A DNA stretch of 64,000 nt from Dysidea avara (Eukaryota > Porifera > Demospongiae > Dictyoceratida > Dysideidae), in assembly GCF_963678975.1 (NCBI RefSeq), contig NC_089281.1:8581277-8645276 (forward strand). The letters run 5' to 3'. Shown here in pieces: positions 14,460 to 31,815 of this stretch (positions within the stretch are counted from its first letter, which is position 1; the number at the start of each line of letters is the position of its first letter). Under the pieces are notes generated by a model that saw nothing but the letters and a program-made list of their open reading frames with translations, made no database searches and had not been told where the DNA came from. Both the position numbers and the translations under genes were made by a program.

Positions 14460-14830
14460 TAGTATGATGAGGACTTTCATAAGTATTTCTGATCTATTAG
14501 TGCATCAAAACATATGCCACGTTTAGAATACTGTGCTCAGCTGTGGTGCCCTTACTTGGCAAAAGACATGCATAGACTGAGACATGCTTGAAAAGGTATA
14601 AATGAGAAGTGCAAAATTGTTAACAGAATTAGAAGACTTCCACAGACAACTAGACTACAACACCAGGATTTTACTGTCGATGCCAACAAGGGGACCTTAT
14701 AGAGACAATACAAAGATTTTGAAAGGATATGACATTGAATGGTCACAGTTAATTTCAGAACACTATGCAGAGGATATTCTAAATCAAGAACAACACTTTG
14801 TCTTAACTTTTTTACTCAATGAGTCATAAA
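14460..14830 (+). pseudogene. CR1/L2-like LINE reverse-transcriptase C-terminal remnant
   Basis: Frames give PRLEYCAQLWCPYLAKDMHR, then after a frame change MRSAKLLTELEDFHRQLDYN, and finally ILKGYDIEWSQLISEHYAED. This is the usual order at the end of CR1/L2-type ORF2 (R P . L E Y . . . W . P . . . K D ... R . A T K L ... L . Y . . R L ... . Y K I L). Stops and shifts mark it as dead. Confidence 0.65.
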
Positions 14831-15105
14831 TAGTTGAAATTCACTCCCTGAATATGTGGTGCCAACATCAAGTATTTCTTTATAACAACTAAACATTTTA
14901 CTAAGAACATGAGTTAGGATATGGATACGAACAGAAGCCCATGCAGTGCCTAAACTTATTTTTGTATATTTATAAAAACTCAAAAGAGCAGTTAGACATG
15001 ATAATTTTTTCTGGCTACGCCCTTGATTACATAATCAAATCAATTCAGTGTATCGTGCATATATTTACAATTAAAACAAATGCATAAACTTTAACACTGC
15101 AGTTA

Positions 15106-17290
15106 TCAGCCCATCAGAGACTTTTTGATCTCTGATGCCATTGTCATAAATACTTGTTCAACATTTGTATCATCTTTTGCACTAGCTTCTAAAAATGGTA
15201 TCTGAACTTGATCTGCATATTCCTAAGGTATAAAATATAGCAATACAAGTGTACTTTATTTGTAATTTGCCAATTGACAATAAAGACACATGGTAGTTTG
15301 TCATACAGCCAAAAAGCTGGTGTATATTTACAGGAAGAAAATGCAATTTTCATGCATATGTAGTTCCATGCTCCCTTTTCCAAATGGAGTAATTTTTATA
15401 TCATCCACCTTCAGCACTCCACATACAGTGGTCCCTCCATCTATCTGGCCATTGATTATCTGATGTTTTTGCTATTCGAACTGTGGAAGTGACTATTCTA
15501 TTAGAGTGTTTTGCACCTAACATGTATGTTCTATTAGAGTATTTTAACTGAGCTCTGTACCTAAATGTATGGACTTTTTTATTCAAAATTTTCCATTATC
15601 CAAGCATACCTGGGGCCCAAGATAATAGAGGGACCACTGTACCACAAGCAAGATCACTTTATGAGATTTATCTTCTTTTCCTTTGCACACCACAAGGAGA
15701 AAGAAAACCAATCAGTGGTGTAGAATCTTGGGGTCAAAATCATAGGTGTAGCAACCGGGAGGGAATTCTCCACTCTTATTTTAGAAGGGGCTTAGCCCCT
15801 CCACTTTTAAATATCGAAGTATTCTAATAGAGTAGTCAGACACTTTAATAGAATAGTCAGATACTCTAATAGAGCAGTCATGTACTAAATAAAACAAAGT
15901 TTAGTAATCTCAAAAGGCTAAAAAAATTCCTGTGGGGGCATGCACCCAGATCCCCCTAGAAAGCGCATGTTCCACATAATGAGTGAACTTTACACATTGT
16001 AAAAATTGTATTAACCAGTCACCACAGCTCCTCACTAAAATTTTTTTTGCTATACCTCTAGTAAAAATACCGTAATAGAACAGTCATCAAAGTGCATGTC
16101 CAGGATTATAACCATGAACCAATCTCCACTGTTGTCAGTTCATCAGTCCACTTAATTTCTACCTTTATCTACATAAATAAAAATTCTCTACTCATTTGTA
16201 ATTTCATAGATCTACCTATGGAGAATGATTTTTCTATGTGTGTTCTACTAGAACTCCGTGAAAAATTGTACACTCGTTAAGACAGTCAACAGTACAAAAC
16301 TATTCTTCTATGATCATTGTATCTACATTATATAGATAAGACGAAAATTGGGTACAAACTGCCAGTTTATGACTGACAATAATGAAGTGACATACATGCA
16401 AAACAGCCAAGCTGTAAACAAAAAAATCCTGAGTGAAAGGTTTTGAAATCAAAAGTGGCAGCCAAGAAATGATTGCAATATGGTAATAAATTTTAGTAAT
16501 GGCTGAATGCATTATTACTTGATTTCACAATGTTTTCCACCTAAGCTTTTCACCCTTTTTACAGCTTGGCTGTTTTTTTTTGCTTGTGTATACTTAACTG
16601 CTTACTTTAGCTGTTTCAAAGTTGACAACTTTCCTATCAACCAAGTCACACTTGTTACCAACCAGTAGTTTTCTCACATTTGTGCTAGCAAATCTATCTA
16701 TTTCCTGAAGCCAACGGTTTACATTAGTAAAGGACTCCTAGCAACAATGTTAGATATGATACAAAGTGAACAGATCTCACTTGATCTGTGACATCATACA
16801 CGATAATAATCCCGTGTGCACCTCTGTAGTAACTGGATGTGATTGTCCTAAACCTTTCCTGTCCTGCTGTATCCCACTGCGTGTTATACAAATTACAGCA
16901 CCACATGTACAGTGTACACTTACAATTTGCAGCTTTGCGGTCGCTCCATCCAAATTTATTGTGCGAATTTTCTAAACATAACAGTTGTACATAGTTCAGA
17001 AAGGATTATAGAACCACAGTTGACTTACAAAGTCTACACCTATTGTACTGATATAACTTTGTGAGAATGCATCATCCTAATAGGGTTGTTATTTTGATGA
17101 TAGCAAGTGCAAGTAGCAATATGTTTCCACTCACTGAAAATCGCTGCAGCAAACATGACTTGCCCACTCCACCATCTCCGATCAATAAAATTTTAAATAG
17201 GTAATCACTAAATGTAGAACAAAAATAAACAGATGTTCTACTGTTTGTAGTATTAAAGTAAAACCTCTCATCACAGTAAGGAGTGGACAT
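15106..17290 (-). CDS. RabB1: Rab1-like small GTPase lacking the C-terminal tail
   Basis: The exons are 17265-17290 (tentative first exon, MSTPYCDE), 17135-17207, 17029-17076, 16924-16971, 16781-16876, 16606-16737 and 15106-15222. All join in phase and give about 179 aa. G1 is GDGGVGKS, G2 is STIGVDF, G3 is [10 protein letters not shown]4 is NKCD and G5 is SAK, so every nucleotide-binding motif is intact. The family is Rab1/Rab8-like by the [20 protein letters not shown] block. The protein ends EIKKSLMG at a stop, about 30 residues short of ordinary Rab1. There is no hypervariable tail and no CC/CXC prenylation motif. No good donor follows that would restore one. The 5' exon is uncertain. The acidic exon at 19085-19246 could be spliced on instead in the correct phase. 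The expected role is a GTP switch in membrane traffic, but membrane anchoring is not explained. Confidence 0.82.
15426..15639. mobile_element. MITE with CAGTGGTCCCTC ends
   Basis: The inverted termini are CAGTGGTCCCTCCAT... and ...ATAGAGGGACCACTG, flanked by TA on both sides. This fits a Tc1/mariner or pogo-type non-autonomous element. It lies in the last intron of RabB1. The duplicated copy in unit 2 is at 29462-29660. Confidence 0.88.
16390..16590. mobile_element. Degraded foldback relative of 7833-8164
   Basis: Ends read AAAACAGCCAAGCTGTAAA and TTTACAGCTTGGCTGTTTT with a diverged interior. It sits in the last intron of RabB1. Confidence 0.7.
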
Positions 17291-17420
17291 GCAACAGACA
17301 AATGGAGGAAGTGCAGAGAAGTCGTGTCTGAAACTTCATTCTATACTTGCTGAGTCCAGAATTGTCTTGAAACATATAGATATATATTGAGACACTCACA
17401 AAGCAAGCACAGTATTATCT

Positions 17421-18335
17421 AGTGCTGGGCGATATAGATTTTTCTTATGTCATGGAAAAATTTATTCACAATATGAATATATGTCACGATATATACCAAT
17501 ATTTTAACTTGAATGTTTATTTTCTTTGTTTCAGATGGTTTTCAAGTTTGTAGCTACTACTACACTGTACACAAAACACAGGAATAAGATCATTTATTAG
17601 CTAATACATCATATGCACTTATACAGCTAGTTAAAATGAGAATTAAAAGAAATGTTGATTTGCATACCGGCTATTTACAATACTTAGTCTTCCGGTTCAC
17701 CTACAACTTAATCTCCAATAGCTTCATCATCTTGATCTATTATGATATTTAGAGATTGTCAGTTTACAATAACTACATGTGGAAAGCACATGCAAGCTAG
17801 GAGGGGCATGCTCCCCAGGGAATTTTTTAAAAACAGATGCTTTTAAATGGCATCAGAGGCTTTTTTACATACACAGTCTCTTTTTTTTTAAATATGAAGA
17901 TAGCTTAGAACAAGCAGTATAATCAGAGCAATGGTTATATATTCTACTGACTGTTCTATTAGAGTATCGCACTGACTGCTTTATTAGAGTATTTTGATCT
18001 TTCTACAGATTCAAGTAGCTGAAAATTGGCGCTGGTTAATCACAGTGGCTTTTTGAACTGCTATGTCTTCTCACTGGTCTACTGCTTCCTACATGTCCCA
18101 ACTGTTGCACACAGATCTAAGTAGATAGCGCCTACAAAACACCCAACAGTATGCCACACTGTTGACATGGGCGAAACTGGGTGTAGCAGGAATAATGGCG
18201 AAACTGGAGATGCCATCTTACAAGCTCACGTTGTACTACACGTGTGCTATATCACGATATAATTTCTAGCTATTGTATGACGATATAAAAAATTAGGTCG
18301 TGATATGTCGTATGTCGGCTATATTGCCCAGCACT
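17421..18335. mobile_element. hAT-like MITE with GTGCTGGGC ends
   Basis: Inverted ends AGTGCTGGGCGATATAG / CTATATTGCCCAGCACT enclose about 915 bp without a transposase. The 8-bp direct repeats TATTATCT (17413-17420) and TATTGTCT (18724-18731) flank this element plus the second MITE at its right end. The homologous place in unit 2 (about 31415-31430) has one uninterrupted copy of the site, so the insertion postdates the duplication. Confidence 0.85.
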
Positions 18336-18723
18336 ATAGTATGTTCACGTTGAGCTGAATCCTGAAAAACAGCTAAAAATTAAAAGTGGATCTTTTCTCA
18401 ACAGAGTTAACATTTCAGCCAACCAGATGATTATTGGTAACAGCAAAGGTGTCAACAACAGACACGTACGGTTTGGCTCCATTACAAGCTCGGGAAAGGG
18501 CTGTAATGGACAGTATATTTATATGGCTTCCATATAGGAAATGTATTGTGAAAATTTTGATTGGCCATAAATATTATGTCAAACATTTGAACAACAAGAT
18601 TTTGAAATATTTTTAGTGGGTCAAACAGTACTACAAATGAGCCAAATTTCAAGATCGTGTGTAATTGCATCCATGAGTTATTAAATGTTTTTGAGGATTC
18701 AGCTCAACGTGAACATACTATAG
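18334..18723. mobile_element. MITE, copy B, nested at the end of the hAT-like MITE
   Basis: It has the inverted ends CTATAGTATGTTCACGTTGA and its reverse complement. It is an opposite-orientation copy of 13811-14202 and is absent from unit 2. Confidence 0.88.
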
Positions 18724-19080
18724 TATTGTCTATTCATGTATATACCAAACATAATGCAAGCAAAGCTGGCGTAGACATCCAAATATTCAATTTTGTAAAG
18801 AGTTTAAAGTTCTTCCCATTGCTCCCTCCTGAGATACAATTACACTTGTAGCAAAGTAGTGTACTATTCTTACTCCACAGTCTTCTGCCATTGAATCCAA
18901 AAAAAACAACACATTTCATATACATGTGTGAGAGGTGATGTCAAAGCTGGTCACTAATAAATGGCTGCAATGATTTTTTGCAACCATTTTTTGACTGTGG
19001 TTTTGTTTAAATATCAGTTTTATTTTGAATAACTTTGTGTATAGCTGTATTGGGTCTAGGTAACACAGCAGTAAGCACAC

Positions 19081-25406
<6,326 letters not shown>

Positions 25407-25974
25407 CTACAGAATAGTAATATATAGTCATGTAACATTTACACAACTGATTCACCACATGCCGGTAACAAAGTAGAAACTATGGGATATTGTAATCATG
25501 AAGGAAATTATATTCTATAGGCTAAATTCTGCTATAAAATAATGACAAATATTATGCAGTACTCCGCAAGTAGCTACTAGTTTGGTCTCTCATGGCCCCC
25601 TCCAAGACTGCAGTTTTCTCTTTTGACATTGAATACCTTTGCAACAGGACTGCCCATGTCCAGTAAAGGTCATGAAAAATGTAATCCACCTACTACTAGC
25701 ATAGCTACGTTGAAAGATGTCAAATTGTGTGTTGAATGTGCTACTTTAATCTAGCTAGCTACCACTTGTCATATGAAACAATGGTGAAAGCTTTTGTTGT
25801 CATAATAATGGCAAAGGGGCTGAAACATAAAAGCCAAGCTTTATTAGTCTGTTATGACTCCCTAGAACTCTGTTAGCCCCACCTGGTTCTGGAACAAGAT
25901 CTGTTGTGAAGTCTGTTGTTATTATTTATTACTATTATTATTATTTAATGGGCTTGTAGATGCCAAGGAAAGCT

Positions 25975-26435
25975 AACTTGCCAGGCTAGGCCGCAGGCCT
26001 TTGAAGGTGCCCATATCTAGATTGCTTCCAAAAATTATCCAAGCGCAGCTTGAAGGTTGCAACTGTTGGTGCTGAAATGATAAAGTCAGGTAAGGAGTTC
26101 CATAGATTGACTATTCTATTTGTAAAAAAGTTCTGCCTAACAAGTAATCTTTATCTTTCTTTAAAAAGCTTAAGAGAGTGGCCCCTGGTGGTAGCAGTAT
26201 TTAAAGTAAAAAATGTAGATGGGTCCAAGTCATAATGTCGTTTAAGTATCTTATATGTTTCAATCATATCACCCCTTTGACGTCTGCAATACAGAGAATA
26301 GAGATCCAGAATTTCAAGACGGCTTTCATAAGTCAAGTGCACTAATCCGCGAAGGTGTTTAGTTGCACGTCTCTGAACCTTTTCAAGGGTGTCGATGTCT
26401 CTGGCCAAGTACGGACTGTTGACCCAGATCATCTA
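25975..26435 (-). pseudogene. CR1/L2-like LINE 3' fragment, minus strand
   Basis: The minus frame reads YLARDIDTLEKVQRRATKHL, then PSTFFTLNTATTRGHSLKLF. After a shift it reads TNRIVNLWNSLPDFIISAPT and stops at the QRPAA end. This is the standard C-terminus of a non-LTR reverse-transcriptase ORF. It ends in AAT repeats (25925-25955), typical of CR1/L2-type tails. There is at least one frameshift near 26150. Confidence 0.82.
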
Positions 26436-26945
26436 CTGACCATGCACAGCAATTTAATAGAGACATGCATACAAACTAAAGAGTAAGGGATCGTTATGAG
26501 GGAGGGTGTTCACTACTGAGTAGGCATGATAAAATCTCTAACTCTAAAATTTATTCAGCTCACGTGATCTCCCGCTCCCGTTCTCTCTTTTATCCTCGCT
26601 TTTATCCCCGAATTCTATGCCAGCCTGGTTCATAAGCGAGGCTGAAGTATCGAGTATGACCCAGGTCTGTACGTATACGCATTGAATTGGATAGGGAGAC
26701 CAAATATAGTCTACTGAAAGCAGACTGGAGGAGTCGAGGGAGGAGTACACGTAGATTCAATGAGACTCATCAACTATATATATCATAACAGCAGACTAAC
26801 CACTCAGAGGCACACATCGAAGCAACGTCACAACTATACCAGAATGAGCAATTGATCGTCAGTTAGTATCAAGTTCCGCGAGGTCAAAGTTCCACTCCAA
26901 TCTGCTTCTCACACGTGAGAGCCATATATAGATTTACGCAGATCA

Positions 26946-27620
26946 ATGTTTGGTTGCAGCCGTGCAGCTAAGTGTGCCGCATACAAAGCTATCATCCGGC
27001 CAACGCTAGAGTATGCTGCAGTCGTATGGAATCCCCATAATTTGGGAGATATCCAACTACTAGAGTCCCTACAAAAGCGGGCAGCTCGATGGATCTGTGG
27101 GAGTCGCTGGAGTCCATCTACCAGCTCTTGGACCATTTCTTCTAATGATTGTTGCTCCCAACTTCACCTTCCTTCTCTCCAGTCAAGACGAAGTTTCCTT
27201 TCGGTCAGTTTCCTCAATGACATATATCACCAGCAAACATCTATTACATTTAATAGTCACTGTTCATTTAATTCCATAGCATCTACCAGAAGTCACCATC
27301 TTTCACTAGTCCCTCCACAGTCCACCATTAATTCTAGGAGATATTCTTTTTTGTCAACACAACTTTCTTCTGGAACACTGTGCCATTACATATCCTTGAA
27401 GACAGTAATCGAAAGTCTTTCCGGCATCACCTTTATAATTACTTATGTGTCAAGTAACTTCTTAATCACTGTTTTGTGTTTTGTTGTGTACTGTTTAGTT
27501 TGTAGTGTACTGTAGGTATATGTATATGTATGTTTGTTTTTTGTAGGCGGACACCTTGTACAGGCTTTGCCTTTTGTGTATGCCTTCCTTTTTGGTAAAT
27601 TGATAATAATCAATTAATTA
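26946..27620 (+). pseudogene. CR1/L2-like LINE 3' fragment, plus strand
   Basis: It reads YKAIIRPTLEYAAVVWNPHN, LLESLQKRAARWICGSRW and later, in another frame, FWNTVPLHILEDSNRKSFRH ending YNYLCVK. These are the conserved last blocks of a LINE ORF2, followed by an AT-rich 3' end with GGCGGACACCTTGTACAGG. A frameshift near 27360 breaks it. It is a different subfamily from the neighbouring minus-strand fragment. Confidence 0.82.
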
Positions 27621-27699
27621 ATCTATTTATGGACTTTTGGTAGCTACAGTTGTATTGTGATTTTCCCCAACTTAGCTAATTAATTGAGGTACAACTATA

Positions 27700-28640
27700 G
27701 CTACACACGGAAAACCTGCAGGGCATGTGCTATTTTGAGTGTCTTACAGATGGGCAGAATATGCTTGTCTTGTGAATTATAAAACGTAGAGTCTTTGCTG
27801 GCGAAGTTGTGTATTAAGCTCTTTTCAAATTTTGCAAAAATGCATGCAGCTTGAAAAGAATCTTGTGCTTTACTAGTCGTTGAAAGTTGTTTGATATTGG
27901 ATGCTTGTTGTATGTTAGCTATATGTTGAAGTGTACGAAGACACTTGTGATGAGAATGATGCGGTTTGGGGTAAACCAAGCAGTTAGGAAATTGTTGAGT
28001 ATAGTATATACGTATAGCTTCTCAAATTTCTGGACATACAAAGTGCAGTAAGGTCACAGTTTAAATAGATTCTCTTTAGTAGTTGGAGATGGAGTTGAGT
28101 ATCTAAAGATAGTTGTAAATGTAAGGCCGTGTAAAGCTAATTTATGCTTCTGGTCCTAATTCCCAGGTGATCAGGATTTTTCTTCAACCTTTTGATGTGG
28201 TACACTAAATTAATTAAATAGCAATACATGGAATTATAGGGAAAAAACAAAGTTAGTGCATCTTTATAAGAAAAAGTGTTTACAAGATATGAAAACCTAT
28301 AAATCATTGTATGGTGATTGCACAATGAAAAAAGACCAGGAAGGGAACCAGAAACATATTAACTTTTTGTGGCCTTATTAAATGTAATGCATTGATTGAT
28401 GATGCGCAGTTACATGTTTCATGTTTGGGACAATTTGTTGAAACAAGGTTTAGTATGTTACCACATACATGCATGAGTTGGTAAATCGGACTAATCCACA
28501 AGTTGTAGTCAAGTTAGACAAAAAAATACACTCACAGAAGTTGTTGGAGATCAAAGTACTAGCCGTAAGAATTGCCCAATTTATGTCAGGCAAATTGAAG
28601 TTGCCAAAGATAAAGACTGCATGGGCTTGGCAAGGAAGTA
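27700..28640 (-). pseudogene. LINE endonuclease-region remnant (unit 1 copy)
   Basis: The minus strand contains HVCGNILNLVSTNCPKHETC, like the C-terminal part of the LINE AP-endonuclease domain. It is collinear with 39880-40430 in unit 2, where ILGDF precedes the same block. It has many frame breaks. Confidence 0.6.
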
Positions 28641-29140
28641 GTTGTAGCTAAACAGTTGGAAAGGTATTTGTGATAGTCAACAGTGGCATTTGGGGTACAT
28701 ACATAATTATGCAGAAGATTCCATCATCAGTTAAGGGAGACAGAGACATTTACTATTTCATAAGGCCGGAAATTTTTGTGGAGTACATGGATTCATGTAC
28801 ATCTTATCCACGAACATTTTGACAACCCATGCACAAAATGTATGTGATCAATGTCTCAACCACAAAAATTTGTCCCATGAAAATTACTAATTTTTCTACA
28901 TTTTTTGGCAATCCACAAAAATTTAATGCCATGAAAATTTCTTAATGTACAGTAGATGATTTGTTGCATCTCCATGCTAGCAAATAGGCCAAGCTATACA
29001 TGACACTGAGCTAGTTATAGTCTGATAGAGCAGTTAGATATGATAAGTTTTTCTGGCTACGCCCTTGATTACATAATCAAATAAATTCAGTGTATCGTGC
29101 ATATATTAAAACAAATGCATAAACTTTAACACTGCAGTTA

Positions 29141-31207
29141 TCAGCCCATCAGAAACTTCTTGATCTCTGATGCCATTGTCATAAATACTTGTTCAACATT
29201 TGTATCATCTTTTGCACTAGCTTCTAAAAATGGTATCTGAACTTGATCTGCATATTTCTAAGGTATAAAATATAGCAATACAAGTGTACTTTATTTGCAA
29301 TCTGCCAATTGGCAATAAAGACACATGGTAGTTTGTCATACAGCCAAAAAGCTGGTGTTTATTGACAGGAAGAAAATGCAATTTTCATGCATAAGTAGCT
29401 CCATGCTCCCTTTTACAAAATGGAGTAATTTTTATACCGTCCACCTTCAACACTCTACATACAGTGGTCCCTCCATTTATCTGGCCATTGATTATCTGAA
29501 CTGTGGAAGTGATTATTCTAGTAGAGTAATTTGCCTAAAGTGTATGTTCTATTAGAGTATTTTAACTGAGCTCTGTATATAAATATATATGGGCTTCATT
29601 TATCCAAACTTTTCCATTATCTGAACATACCTGGGGCCCAAGATAATAGAGGGACCACTGTACCATAATTGAGCAAGATCACTTCATGAGATTTATCTTC
29701 TTTTCTTTTGCACACCTACAAGGAGAAAGAAAGCCAATCAGCGGTGTAGAATCTTGGGGTTAAATTCATAGGTGTAGCAACTGAAAGGAGGAGGGACAGG
29801 CTATGGGGACTAGTGACTCCCCACTACTTTAAAGATCAATATGCTCTAATAGAACAGTCAGATACTTTAACAGAATAGTCGACTACTCTAATAGAGCACA
29901 CACGTACTAAATAAAGCAAAGCTTAGCCAATATTGTCAATCTCAAAAAAGGCTAATTTTTCAAAATTTCCTGTGGGGGGCATGCACTCAGATGCCATAGA
30001 AAGTGCATGTCCCACATTGTTCAAATTGTATCCGCCCTGCTTAGCCCCTTCACTTTAAATTTTTTTTGCTATGCCTCTGGTCAAAATACTGTAATAGAAC
30101 AGTCATCAAAGTGCACAAAAAAAAAGAACTTGTCCAAGGTTATAACCATGGAACAATCTCTGCTGCTGTCAGCTGATCAACCCACTTAATTTCTACCTTT
30201 ATCTACATAAATAAAAAAAATATCTACTCAATAGTAAAAGTTTGTAATTTCAAAGATCTACCAATGGAGAATGATTTTTCTAACACATTCTATGTGTGTT
30301 CTACTAGAACTCCATGAAAAATTGTGTACTCAAGTAGAAAATAAGTAACAAACAGTTAAATAAAATTTGAAGTACAAAACTATATTTCCATGATCATCAT
30401 TGCATCTACATTATATATATATATATACAAGACGAAAATTGGGTAAAAACAAACCTCAATTCCAATTTATGACTGACCATCAGGCAATTAAAACACAATA
30501 ATGAAGTGACATCCATACAAGCTGTAAACAAAAAATGGGGTTTTTGAAACAGCCAAGAAATTAATGGCTGCAATGATGATAATGGTTTTTTACTTGTGTA
30601 TACTTAACTGCTTACTTTAGCTGTTTTAAAGTCGACAACTTTCCCATCAACCAAGTCACACTTGTTACCAACTAGCAGTTTTCTCACATTTGTGCTAGCA
30701 AATCCTGAAGCCAATGGTTTACATTTGTAAAGGAGTCCTAGCAACAATGTTAGAAACATGACACAAAGTGAACAGAGCTCACTTGATCTGTGACATCATA
30801 GACAATTATAATCCCATCTGAACCTCTGTAATAGCTGGTGGTGATTGTACAAACCTTTCTTGTCCTGATGTATCCCACTGCATGTTATACAAATTACAGT
30901 ACTTTACCTATCACATGTACAGTGTACACTTACAATTTGCAGCTTTGTGGTCACTCCATCCAAATTTATTGTGCGAATTTTCTAAACACAACAGTTGTAT
31001 ATAGTTCAGAAAGGTTTATGAAACCACAGTTGACTTACAAAATCTACACTTATTGTACTGATATAACTTTGTGAGAATGCATCATCCTAATAGAGTTGTT
31101 ATTTTGATGATAGCAAGTATATGTTTCCACTCACTGAAAATTGCAGCAGCAAAGATGACTTTCCCACTCCACCATCTCCAATCAATAAAATTTTAAATAG
31201 GTAATCA
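29141..31207 (-). pseudogene. RabB2: decayed copy of RabB1
   Basis: The exon at 31135-31207 still reads [20 protein letters not shown]. The short G2 exon (31029-31076) and the terminal exon (29141-29257, ending EIKKFLMG) are also kept. The G3 exon near 30790-30885 has a 1-bp deletion after WDTSGQERF. The next exon has a 10-bp deletion near 30700, where unit 1 reads CTATCTATTT, and hits a stop. The candidate first exon has a 2-bp insertion. It is no longer able to encode a Rab. Confidence 0.85.
29462..29660. mobile_element. MITE with CAGTGGTCCCTC ends (unit 2 copy)
   Basis: This is the duplicate of 15426-15639 with the same TA-flanked ends and several internal indels. Confidence 0.88.
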
Positions 31208-31815
31208 CTAAAATGTAGAACAAGAATAAACAGGTGTTCTGCTGTTTGTAGTATTAAACTAAAACCTCTCAATTCACAGTTTGGAGTGGGCATGCAAGAG
31301 ACAAATGGAGGCAGTGCAGAGAAGTCGTGTCTGAAACTTCATTCTATAGCTACTTGCTGAGTCCCGAATTGTCTTGAAATATTTAAATATGTATAGAGAC
31401 ACTCACAAAGCAGGCACAGTATTGTCTATTCATGTATATACCAAACACAATGCAAGCAAAGCTGGGGTAGACATCCAAATATTCAATTTTGTTAAAATAA
31501 TTTTTTTAAAAGCTTAAAGCTCTTCCATTGCTCCCTCCTGAGATACAATTACACCTGTAGCAAAGTAGTGTACTATTTGCTGAGACAAAACATTTCCTTA
31601 CCCTGCAGTCTTCTGCCATTGAATAAAAAAAGTTTTAAAAACAGATTTCATACACATGTGTGAAAGGTGATGTCAAAGGGGGTGACTAATAAATAGCTGC
31701 AATGATTTTTTTTGCAGCCATTTTTTGACTGTGGTTTTGTTTATATATCAGTTTTGTATTGAACAACTTTGTGTATAGCTGTGTTGGGTCTAGGTAACAT
31801 AGCAGTAAAGCTCAC

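Noticed and set aside
18734-18925. Minus-strand frame with CYKCNCISGG and an upstream ATGGCAGAAGAC, considered as a Rab 5' or 3' exon
   Set aside because: MAEDC can only donate in phase 0, which gives a stop at the Rab acceptor. The cysteine-rich reading is not conserved cleanly in unit 2.
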